Shown: positions 1-5,863, numbered from the stretch's first letter. The stretch: DNA of 5,863 bases from Verrucomicrobiota bacterium (GCA_023429545.1 JAEYUU010000579.1:1-5863), one strand, 5' to 3'. A program made the numbers and translations. Notes: a model not told the origin generated them from the letters alone.

Positions 1-1
1 C

Positions 2-1063
2 ATTGGAGGCACCACGGAGGCCTTCGATCTGGTTTGCGCCGCGCTGCGCGCCAAAAAGCCCGTCGTGACCGGGAACAAGGCGCTGCTTGCCGAGCGCGGA
101 AAGGAACTTTTCGCGCTGGCGGAGGCAAACCGGGTGCAGATTTACTTTGAGGCGGCGGTGGCTGGGGGCATCCCCATCATCCAGACCCTGCAGGAAGGTT
201 TTGTCGGAAACCACATCAAAAGCATCTACGGCATCATCAATGGCACCTGCAATTACATCCTGACCCGGATGTCCCAGGCGGGCCTGAGCTATGAAGCGGC
301 GCTTGCCGAGGCCCAGCAGCTTGGCTTTGCCGAGGCCGATCCCACCCTGGACGTCGGAGGCTGGGACGCGGCGCACAAGGCCATCATTCTTGCTTCGCTG
401 AGCTACGGATTCTGGATCAAACCGGAGGATGTTTTTGTACAGGGCATCGACAAGGTGAGTCTCACGGACATGGGTTTCGCCGACCGCTTGGGCTACACCA
501 TCAAGCTGCTGAGCGTCATCCGCGCGGATGCACAGGGGAAGGTGGAGGTGCGCACCCAGCCCTCCCTGGTGCCTAAGAGCCACGTGCTCGCCAGCGTCAG
601 CGGCGCTTTCAACGCGGTGCTGGTGAATGGCGACATCGTGGGCGAGACGCTCTTTTATGGAAAAGGCGCGGGGCAGGACCCCACGTCCTCCAGCGTCATC
701 AGCGACATCGCCGAAGCGGCCGCGACGCTGGTGTATGGGGCCCGCCATAGCGGCTTTGTCCCGCATGGTCTCTATGGCAAGAGCAAGCCGGTGGATGAAA
801 CGGTCTCGCACTTCTATGTGCGCCTGACGGTCGAGGACACCCCTGGTGTGCTGGCGCAGGTCGCAAAGGTGCTGGGCGACCGCGGCATTGGCATCTCATC
901 CGTCATCCAACCCGAGGATGACGGCAGTGACACCACCTCCCTGATTCTCATGCTGGATGATGCCGCCCTGAGCACCATCCGTGAGGCCATCCGGGCGCTG
1001 AAGGAGCTGGCGTGCGTGCGCGAGGAACCAAGCTGCATGCGCGTGGAAACGCTGGGAGGCTGA
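2..1063 (+). CDS. hom: Homoserine dehydrogenase with C-terminal ACT domain (5' partial)
   Basis: Cytoplasmic enzyme that reduces aspartate-4-semialdehyde to homoserine with NAD(P)H, the branch step to threonine and methionine. The open frame enters from the left edge: it reads in frame from position 2 and gives 353 residues before TGA at 1061-1063. The family is usually about 430 residues, so roughly 80 N-terminal residues, including the Rossmann GxGxxG loop, are missing. Visible family motifs, in fragment numbering, are VVTGNKALLA (21-30), the substrate-site stretch with INGTCNYIL (79-87), AEADP with the conserved Glu (111), and GWDAAHK with the catalytic Asp122/Lys126 pair. Residues about 271-353 form an ACT domain (VEDTPGVLAQVAKVLGDRG then ISSVIQ), which in this family usually mediates feedback inhibition by threonine. 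The GTG at position 65 is an internal valine and not the start. No downstream thr gene follows; the next gene is convergent. Nothing looks broken. Confidence 0.96.
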   Translation: MGGTTEAFDLVCAALRAKKPVVTGNKALLAERGKELFALAEANRVQIYFEAAVAGGIPIIQTLQEGFVGNHIKSIYGIINGTCNYILTRMSQAGLSYEAALAEAQQLGFAEADPTLDVGGWDAAHKAIILASLSYGFWIKPEDVFVQGIDKVSLTDMGFADRLGYTIKLLSVIRADAQGKVEVRTQPSLVPKSHVLASVSGAFNAVLVNGDIVGETLFYGKGAGQDPTSSSVISDIAEAAATLVYGARHSGFVPHGLYGKSKPVDETVSHFYVRLTVEDTPGVLAQVAKVLGDRGIGISSVIQPEDDGSDTTSLILMLDDAALSTIREAIRALKELACVREEPSCMRVETLGG

Positions 1064-1143
1064 AGTCCACCTGTCCACGCAAACGAAGCCCCAGTTCAAG
1101 GAGTGCCGTAGTGAGCCATGACGGGTGCGGAGCTGTGACTTTT

Positions 1144-1184
1144 CGCAGAGACCAGCTTCTGAGTGGAACCCCTTCGGTTCTGCG
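1144..1184. repeat. Imperfect inverted repeat in the convergent gap
   Basis: CGCAGA (1144-1149) pairs with TCTGCG (1179-1184). The stem extends by ACC/GGT (1151-1153 with 1176-1178) past a one-base bulge at 1150. Inside it a second, competing 5-bp stem GAACC / GGTTC (1166-1170 with 1176-1180) is possible. There is no U-tract on either side. It could add to transcript 3'-end structure for the two converging genes, or be chance in GC-rich DNA. Confidence 0.3.
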
Positions 1185-1191
1185 ATAATGA

Positions 1192-1211
1192 CGGGACTTC
1201 GGCGAGTCCCG
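1192..1211 (-). terminator. Candidate terminator hairpin downstream of the S41 peptidase gene
   Basis: A perfect 7-bp inverted repeat, CGGGACT / AGTCCCG, with a 6-base loop lies in the convergent gap, 26 bases past the S41 stop codon. Read on the - strand it is followed by TCATTAT, a weak T-rich stretch; on the + strand no T tract follows. It may therefore end the lipoprotein-peptidase operon and, less convincingly, the homoserine dehydrogenase transcript. The missing run of T keeps this tentative. Confidence 0.4.
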
Positions 1212-1237
1212 CTCCCTGCGAGGAAACCCGTCCCTCG

Positions 1238-2518
1238 TCAATCCTTCGGGAAAATGCGACCGCGGTTCTCCAAGGATGGGAGCAGCCCGATCTTGTCCCA
1301 AGACTGGCCTTGGGGAGCGATAAGTTCGCCGGTGGTCACGACCAGGCGTCCGCCACCGCGCAGGTCGATGCCGTTCTGCGTGAGTCCCTTGCCGTAGGTC
1401 TTGGTTCCCTGGCTGGCCCCGCGCGCCGTCTTGCTGGCGACCAAGGCAGCGATCACCAGTTCCGCGCCGCTGGCCGTGCCAGAGTCCTGAAGCAGGATCA
1501 CGCCCCCCGGCTTGAATTCGCGGGGCTTGTTTGCCGAGATGACCTCATCTGGCTGGCCGCGGCGGCGCACGGTGACAATGGTCTCACCGGGTTCCATAAA
1601 CATGCCGGCGAACTCCAGCGCCACGTCCAAGTCACCTCCGGGACAGCCCTGGAAGTCAACCGTCAGGGTGCTGCCCTGGCTCATCTGGGCGAGGGCGGCG
1701 CGGGCCTCGGAAAGGAGTTCCTTGCTGAACTTCCGCACGCGCAGGATGAAGCCGGAGACTTTCTTCTCCGTGAGCACACTGGGCGTGGAAAGGGTTTCCC
1801 GGGTGATGCGGATGGTCTGGGCTCTGCCAAAGGTGTGCTCCACCCGGAGACTGACCTCGGTGCCGGGGGCGCCACGGATGACTGCGGCGAGGTATTCCAA
1901 GGAGCGTCCCTCCACCGGTTTGCCGTCCACACTCACGAGCTTCTGACCGGCTTTGACGCCAGCCGCCGCCGCTGGTGAACCCGGCAGGGGATAGCAGTAG
2001 AAAAAGCCGTCGTCTTTTTCCATGATGGACATGCCCACGGCGCTGCCGGTGGTCTTGCCCATGAGCTTCACCAGCTTCAGTTCATCCGAGCGGACATAGC
2101 GGGTATAGGCGTCATGTTGGCGGCAGTAGGCCTGAATCGCCCGCTCCGCGAGTTCCCGCAGGGAAAGGCGCTGGCCCGGTGTGGACGCGATGGCCTGCAG
2201 TGTGCGGACGAACTCGGCCTCCGCCGCGTCATCGATCATCGTCGAAAAATCGCGTTCCTGGCTCTTCGCAGCCTCTCCCAGTTGCGCGACCAGCCCCTTG
2301 AGGGCTTTGGTGTAAATCACTGCCCGGGGCTCAGTGCGGTAAGCGGACTTGGTGATGTGATCCGCCACCTCGCGGACGAGGCTGGTAACCGTGGCAGGAT
2401 CATCGCCCTCGAGTGTCTGCGCCACAGTCGGCGCGGGGGCATGAAAAAGGCTGGTGGCGAGAACGAGGCACCCGGCGTACCGAGCCCACTTCTGCCACCA
2501 GCCCTGGGAAATCAACAT
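1238..2518 (-). CDS. Secreted PDZ-S41 family (C-terminal processing) peptidase
   Basis: Predicted periplasmic serine peptidase of family S41 (Ctp/tail-specific type), 426 residues. The N-terminus has a signal peptide: basic start, hydrophobic core CLVLATSLF and likely cleavage after TVAQ near residue 34. A mostly helical region (about 40-150) precedes a PDZ domain (about 155-240, with SAVGMSI, the AGVKAGQKLVSVDGKPV core and a following helix and strands). The S41 core spans about 245-415. It shows GCPGG (291-295), equivalent to the family's NNPGG, a TASGAE motif with nucleophile Ser350 and Glu353, and TYGKG with Lys377 as general base. Ser and Lys are 27 residues apart; from memory, characterised family members have about 25. 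The ATG at 2518 was chosen because it gives the signal peptide; the frame stays open to 2710, but that stretch overlaps the neighbouring gene and is Arg/Ser-rich. The gene starts 16 bases after the small lipoprotein stops, so co-transcription is likely. No clear Shine-Dalgarno is seen. Substrate is unknown. Confidence 0.9.
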   Translation of the reverse strand: MLISQGWWQKWARYAGCLVLATSLFHAPAPTVAQTLEGDDPATVTSLVREVADHITKSAYRTEPRAVIYTKALKGLVAQLGEAAKSQERDFSTMIDDAAEAEFVRTLQAIASTPGQRLSLRELAERAIQAYCRQHDAYTRYVRSDELKLVKLMGKTTGSAVGMSIMEKDDGFFYCYPLPGSPAAAAGVKAGQKLVSVDGKPVEGRSLEYLAAVIRGAPGTEVSLRVEHTFGRAQTIRITRETLSTPSVLTEKKVSGFILRVRKFSKELLSEARAALAQMSQGSTLTVDFQGCPGGDLDVALEFAGMFMEPGETIVTVRRRGQPDEVISANKPREFKPGGVILLQDSGTASGAELVIAALVASKTARGASQGTKTYGKGLTQNGIDLRGGGRLVVTTGELIAPQGQSWDKIGLLPSLENRGRIFPKD

Positions 2519-2534
2519 CTGACGGGAACGCGTG

Positions 2535-2783
2535 TTACCACGAGTTCTGTTGCTGCTTCTTGCGGGACAACTCGCTCTCAAGCGCGCTGGAACGGCCACG
2601 CTGGTAGGCGTTTTCGTTCTCCGCTTCCGAGAGGCGGTGTTGAAGCTCCGCCTGGCGGTAGTTCGCCTTGGACTGGGACCAGCCAAAGAGTCCGCCCGCG
2701 TTGGGGTCACCGGTGGTTTCGCACGAGGTGAGCAGCAAGGCAGAGCCGATGGCGGCGAGGGAAAGAATGCTGGGAAGTTTCAT
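2535..2783 (-). CDS. Small coiled-coil lipoprotein, function unknown
   Basis: An 82-residue predicted lipoprotein. Residues 1-20 form a signal peptide (Met-Lys start, hydrophobic core SLAAIGSALLL) ending in the lipobox LLTSC, with acylated Cys21. The mature part has a short Gly/Pro-containing linker (GDPNAGGLFGW) and then a charged, Gln/Glu/Arg-rich segment (about 38-77) that looks like a helix or coiled coil. The tail is QQQNSW. There is no known catalytic motif. An in-frame ATG six codons upstream (2799-2801) is possible; the inner start was preferred because it gives a standard lipoprotein signal. Neither start has a good Shine-Dalgarno. It sits between the glycine-zipper lipoprotein and the S41 peptidase on the same strand with short gaps, so it probably belongs to their operon. 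The lipobox and position support a real gene; I do not recognise the family. Confidence 0.8.
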   Translation of the reverse strand: MKLPSILSLAAIGSALLLTSCETTGDPNAGGLFGWSQSKANYRQAELQHRLSEAENENAYQRGRSSALESELSRKKQQQNSW

Positions 2784-2835
2784 GATGGAATGCAGATGCA
2801 TGTGAGAATCACGGGAGTTGTGACACCTTCCGCGA

Positions 2836-3459
2836 TTAAACGTCGATCTGATTGCCGAGGTCGGCGAGGCGGTCCTGGTTGCTGCTCAGGGAGGAGCGGG
2901 TGCTGCGCAACTGGGTGACGCGGCTGCTCAGGCCGGAATCGCCGGTCTGGTTCACGACGGTGGTCTGCTCGCGGATTTCGGTGTCGACCACCTTGACCTG
3001 CTGGTTGGACTCCTTCTGCAATACTACGACAGCCTGCTTGATGCTGCGCATTTCCGCCTTGTTGCCGCTGGCCTTGGCGGAGGCGTAGCGGGATTCCAAG
3101 TTTGAAATCTTGCTCGAAAGGGAGCGGTTGTAGGCGCGGGCATTGGAGTTCGCGCGCTCGCACTGGGCAATGCAGGCATTGAGCCAGGCTTCCTGGGAGG
3201 CGTAACGGGCCTTCTTGCGGGCGACATGGTCACCGACAGCGAGACCGCCGAGGGCGCCGATGCCAGCGCCGAGGAGTGCGCCTTCAACACCGCGCCCGCT
3301 CTGGTGACCGATGATGCCCCCAGCAAGGCCGCCGATGACGGTGCCTGCCAGCGCACCTTCCGCACGAGTACGATCCTGATCATTCTTGATGTTCGTACAA
3401 CTGGTGACGAATGCGATGGCAGTGATGGCGGCTGTGGACTGGAGGAAGAACTTCTTCAT
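2836..3459 (-). CDS. Glycine-zipper 2TM lipoprotein with coiled-coil C-terminus
   Basis: A 207-residue envelope protein. The signal peptide MKKFFLQSTA... ends in lipobox FVTSC, with Cys21 as the lipidation site. Residues 35-76 form a glycine zipper in two blocks: Gly at 35, 39, 43, 47, 51, 55 and again at 60, 64, 68, 72, 76, split by the turn GRGVE. This matches the glycine-zipper 2TM pattern of the 17-kDa antigen/SlyB type, whose members are usually outer-membrane lipoproteins that insert a helical hairpin. After a basic patch (ARKKAR) comes a helical region with Cys96 and Cys100 (CxxxC), then a long charged coiled-coil-like tail (about 105-205), which is unusual next to short SlyB-type proteins. 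The ATG at 3459 was chosen for the signal peptide; the frame stays open to 3540 but the added residues do not look exported. It is the first gene of the likely three-gene operon and is divergent from the FHA-ABC exporter. Its precise role is unknown. Confidence 0.88.
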   Translation of the reverse strand: MKKFFLQSTAAITAIAFVTSCTNIKNDQDRTRAEGALAGTVIGGLAGGIIGHQSGRGVEGALLGAGIGALGGLAVGDHVARKKARYASQEAWLNACIAQCERANSNARAYNRSLSSKISNLESRYASAKASGNKAEMRSIKQAVVVLQKESNQQVKVVDTEIREQTTVVNQTGDSGLSSRVTQLRSTRSSLSSNQDRLADLGNQIDV

Positions 3460-3509
3460 GACGTGATGACGACAAGAGGTTGATTCGTGGGCTATGACGC
3501 ACGATGACG
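3458..3509. repeat. Four ATGACG copies in the leader of the lipoprotein operon
   Basis: ATGACG occurs at 3458-3463, 3466-3471, 3494-3499 and 3504-3509, forming two pairs with 8- and 10-base periods. The right-hand pair is longer (ATGACGC twice). The first copy overlaps the start codon of the glycine-zipper lipoprotein gene. They lie between that gene's start and the candidate promoter, where an operator or leader element could be. The same hexamer also appears in coding sequence of this window (for example as CGTCAT), so the clustering may be partly chance. Confidence 0.25.
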
Positions 3510-3610
3510 CGCGGGCGACATTACCCAATGCCCCCGGCACAAAGCAAACAAAAAGACGTTTTCTTCACACCGCTGCTGCGCAAGAATCCTGCCAACTCCG
3601 CCCCTGCTGA
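3460..3610. promoter_or_regulatory. Divergent intergenic region between lipoprotein operon and FHA-ABC gene
   Basis: These 151 bases separate two divergent genes and must contain the promoters for both unless transcription is distant. The A/T-richest part is near 3541-3566, in an otherwise GC-rich stretch. Neither start has a recognisable Shine-Dalgarno: upstream of the + strand gene the sequence is pyrimidine-rich (CCAACTCCGCCCCTGCTGA). No coding sequence is supported here. Confidence 0.55.
3518..3547 (-). promoter_or_regulatory. Weak sigma70-like promoter candidate for the lipoprotein operon
   Basis: On the - strand TTGCTT (3547-3542) and TAATGT (3523-3518) are separated by 18 bases. Each matches only three of six consensus positions. 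It would place the start of transcription near 3511, giving a leader of about 50 bases that contains the ATGACG repeats. Sigma factors of this lineage may prefer other sequences, so this is only a suggestion. Confidence 0.22.
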
Positions 3611-5863
3611 ATGAACGGCCATATCACCCTCGCATTTCAAGGCGACCTTCGCGCCTTCGCGCTCGACAAGACCTCCACAAGCGTGGGCAATTCCCCCAGC
3701 GCGGATCTGCAACTGGCGGCCAAGGGCATCGAGTCTCTGCATGCCACGCTCGCGTGGGAACCGCGCGCGTCCTCCTGGCTGCTGAGCGCCGGAAGCCCCA
3801 CCGCGCAGAAGACGCTGCGCCTGAATGGCCAGCTTCTCTCCTCCGTGGCCTCGCTGGAAGATGGCGACATCATCGAGATGCCGGACGTGCTCATCCGCTT
3901 CGGGCTCACGCCCATGACCCCGCGATTCCGGGGGGTGGAGACAAACGAGATTGTGCTTCGCGGGGTGAACAAGCTCTTCCTCGGGCGTGCCACGGGAGAA
4001 CAGAGCGCCGAACCCAAGGTGGAGCTGGACAGTGAAGACGCGCGTGTGTCCCGCCAGCATCTGGAGCTCGATCAGACGGAACCTGGCGTGGTCTTCGTCA
4101 CGGACAAGAGCCAGACCGGCACCCTGCTGAACGGCCAGCGTTTCGATCGGCGGCAGCTCATCGTGGGCGACCGGCTGAAGCTTGGCAGCTACACGTTTGA
4201 ATTCACCGGCACTTCACTGCGCCGGGTGTCCGCCTTCGGCGGCGCAAAGGTCGAGGCGCGCAATCTCACCTTCACCCTGCAGAACGGGCGGAGCATCCTG
4301 AACCAGATCTCGCTTGATATATCGCCGTGCTCCTTTGTCGGGATTCTCGGCGGATCCGGCCAGGGGAAGAGCACGCTGATGAATGCGCTCTGCGGTGTGA
4401 ATCCCGCCACGAGCGGCGAGGCCTACATCAACGGCATGAAGCTGGGCGATCCGCGGCAGATGGCCGCGGCGGGCATCGGCTACGTGCCGCAGGATGACAT
4501 CGTGCACCGCGAACTGACGGTGACCGAGGCCATTACCTACAGCGCGCGATTGAAGCTGCCCAGCGGCACACCACGGAAGGCGATTCGCGACCTCGTGGAG
4601 GAAACGATCGACCGCCTCGGCCTGACCGAGCACAAGGAGAAAAACATCGCCATGCTCTCCGGGGGCCAGCGCAAGCGCGTGAGCATCGCCACCGAACTGC
4701 TCGCCAAGCCAAGCGTGCTTTTCCTGGATGAGCCTTCGAGCGGTCTGGATCCGAAGACGGAGTTCGATCTCATGTCGCTGTTGCGGCGCCTCGCAGGCAC
4801 GGACTGCACGGTCATCTGCACCACACACGTACTGGGGCGCGCGTATCTCTTTGACCAGTTGCTGTTCGTCCACGGCGGACATGTCATTTTCAACGGCACG
4901 CCGGATGAGGCGGTGGACTACTTCAAGGTCGAGAGCGGCCTGGAGGAGATCTACCTGAAGGTGGGCGCGGACGAAACGCGCACAGGGCAGCAATGGCGCG
5001 AGGAGTTTGAAGCATCCCGTCCCGCCGCCAAACCTCTGGCCTACCTGCCGCCCGCCCAGGAGGAAGCCACGCAGCAGGTGAAACCCAAGCGTGGTCCTGG
5101 ATGGCTGCCGACGCTCATCATTCAACTGCAGCGGCAGTGGAGCATTCTGAAGGCGGACCTGCTCAACCTGCTCTTCCTGCTGGCGCAGCCGGTGTTGATC
5201 GGCTTGTTGGTTGGCTGGGTCGCGGATGACGCGGTGCTGCGCACCTTCCTCTGCGTGGTGGCCACCCTGTGGTTCGGCTGCAGCAACGGGGCGCAGCAGA
5301 TCGTGCGTGAGATTTCCATCTTCCGTCGCGAGCGCGTGTGCGGCCTCGGATTGAATGCGTATCTGCAGAGCAAGTATGTCTTCTTCGCGGTGGTCACCAC
5401 GCTGCAGGCGGTGCTGCTCTACCTGGTGACCCTCACCACGGCCCATGTGATCAATCCCTCGGACTTCGATGGCGACAAGTTCCTGGAGGTCATGACCACG
5501 AGACTGACTCCTGTGTCCACCGCCGCACCGGGAGTCACCGCCGCAACAACCGCGGTCCAGGCGCAGGTGGATGAATTCGACATTGTCACCGAGGATACCA
5601 AGGGCCAGGCGGAAACCGCACCGGCTGCAGAGACGGCCCCAGCCGCCGCCCCGCCGAAGCCCAAGGGACCCGGATTCATCATGATGACTCTGCTGCGCAT
5701 GGCGAAATTCTTCGAGTGCGGGCAGAACATCATGGACAGCACGGACCCGGGTGAAGGCCAGCCGCCCTCGCCGGACACGAAAGCCAAGACGCTGGCCATA
5801 TTGTTCCTGGTGCCGTTGCTGAAGTTCTCCGCTCTCTTTGCCGCGGCACTCGTGGGCGTGACC
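3611..5863 (+). CDS. FHA-FHA-ABC transporter, ATPase fused to ABC2-type permease (3' partial)
   Basis: Inner-membrane export ATPase of ABCG-like type, with 751 residues visible and the C-terminus beyond the window. Residues about 5-98 are a degenerate FHA domain (GNSPSAD, LNG at 71-73). Residues about 115-200 are a better FHA domain (LGR with Arg126, VSRQH with Ser147/Arg148/His150, Ser167, LLNG with Asn174) expected to bind phosphothreonine. The ABC ATPase (about 215-440) is complete: Walker A GGSGQGKST (Lys253), Q-loop Gln294, signature LSGGQRKRVSIA (349-360), Walker B FLDEP (Asp373/Glu374) and H-loop His406. Hydrophobic segments lie at about 517-538, 541-560, 589-611 and 727-750, with the ABC2-permease FRRER motif (571-575) before the third. 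Segments three and four are separated by an Ala/Pro/Thr-rich loop (about 612-726). The start is well fixed at the 5' side, since a TGA sits in frame immediately before this ATG, and a later start would cut the first FHA domain. The order FHA-FHA-ABC-membrane is that of mycobacterial Rv1747. The exported substrate is unknown. Confidence 0.94.
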   Translation, partial: MNGHITLAFQGDLRAFALDKTSTSVGNSPSADLQLAAKGIESLHATLAWEPRASSWLLSAGSPTAQKTLRLNGQLLSSVASLEDGDIIEMPDVLIRFGLTPMTPRFRGVETNEIVLRGVNKLFLGRATGEQSAEPKVELDSEDARVSRQHLELDQTEPGVVFVTDKSQTGTLLNGQRFDRRQLIVGDRLKLGSYTFEFTGTSLRRVSAFGGAKVEARNLTFTLQNGRSILNQISLDISPCSFVGILGGSGQGKSTLMNALCGVNPATSGEAYINGMKLGDPRQMAAAGIGYVPQDDIVHRELTVTEAITYSARLKLPSGTPRKAIRDLVEETIDRLGLTEHKEKNIAMLSGGQRKRVSIATELLAKPSVLFLDEPSSGLDPKTEFDLMSLLRRLAGTDCTVICTTHVLGRAYLFDQLLFVHGGHVIFNGTPDEAVDYFKVESGLEEIYLKVGADETRTGQQWREEFEASRPAAKPLAYLPPAQEEATQQVKPKRGPGWLPTLIIQLQRQWSILKADLLNLLFLLAQPVLIGLLVGWVADDAVLRTFLCVVATLWFGCSNGAQQIVREISIFRRERVCGLGLNAYLQSKYVFFAVVTTLQAVLLYLVTLTTAHVINPSDFDGDKFLEVMTTRLTPVSTAAPGVTAATTAVQAQVDEFDIVTEDTKGQAETAPAAETAPAAAPPKPKGPGFIMMTLLRMAKFFECGQNIMDSTDPGEGQPPSPDTKAKTLAILFLVPLLKFSALFAAALVGVT

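Noticed and set aside
65..1063. Start of homoserine dehydrogenase at GTG 65
   Set aside because: Conserved family sequence (IGGTTEAFDLVCAALRAKKP) continues in frame upstream to the window edge, so this GTG is an internal valine.
1125..1397. 90-residue + strand frame starting in the convergent gap
   Set aside because: Most of it overlaps the S41 gene antisense, and the part inside the gap contains the inverted repeats; it has no domain or convincing ribosome binding site.
1163..1978. 271-residue open frame on the + strand
   Set aside because: It lies antisense to the S41 peptidase core, whose catalytic motifs are clear. The translated sequence shows no domain or signal.
2519..2710. N-terminal extension of the S41 peptidase by 64 residues
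   Set aside because: The extension is Arg/Ser/Thr-rich, overlaps the small lipoprotein gene in another frame, and would bury the signal peptide.
3460..3540. 27-residue N-terminal extension of the glycine-zipper lipoprotein
   Set aside because: It would place polar, Cys/His-containing residues ahead of a clear lipoprotein signal peptide and would use up much of the divergent promoter region.
3521..4060. 179-residue - strand frame across the FHA region
   Set aside because: It is antisense to the two FHA domains and shows no signal or domain of its own.
4214..5446. 410-residue open frame on the - strand across the ABC ATPase region
   Set aside because: It is antisense to a gene with a full set of ABC motifs. 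Its composition is His/Gln/Arg-rich with no recognisable domain, as expected for an antisense frame of GC-rich coding DNA.

Overview
This 5.9 kb window is GC-rich bacterial chromosome, densely coded, with five protein genes in three transcription units. No RNA gene, mobile element or CRISPR array is visible. The mix of genes suggests a Gram-negative-type bacterium, possibly of the Verrucomicrobiota/Planctomycetota (PVC) group. The clues are two lipoproteins with SPII signals, a PDZ-S41 protease with a variant active-site neighbourhood, a large FHA-FHA-ABC exporter, and a lack of clear Shine-Dalgarno sequences. The phylum is an inference from style and was not tested by a search.

Layout. (1) Positions 2-1063, + strand: the C-terminal ~80% of homoserine dehydrogenase with an ACT domain (threonine/methionine biosynthesis); its start lies upstream of the window. 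(2) Positions 1064-1237: a convergent intergenic gap with two inverted repeats, one a plausible terminator. (3) Positions 3459 down to 1238, - strand: a compact three-gene set of exported proteins. In transcription order these are a glycine-zipper 2TM lipoprotein with a coiled-coil tail (2836-3459), a small coiled-coil lipoprotein (2535-2783) and a secreted PDZ-S41 peptidase (1238-2518). Gaps of about 52 and 16 bases suggest one operon. (4) Positions 3460-3610: a divergent intergenic region that should hold promoters for both sides, with four ATGACG copies. (5) Positions 3611-5863, + strand: an FHA-FHA-ABC-membrane protein resembling in architecture the mycobacterial exporter Rv1747; it runs off the right end.

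How the genes may work together. The amino-acid biosynthesis gene looks unrelated to the rest. The divergent pair of units is entirely envelope-related: an inner-membrane exporter whose FHA domain implies control by phosphothreonine signalling, facing an operon of two lipoproteins and a periplasmic peptidase. A shared envelope role is a reasonable hypothesis, but it rests only on adjacency and compartment.
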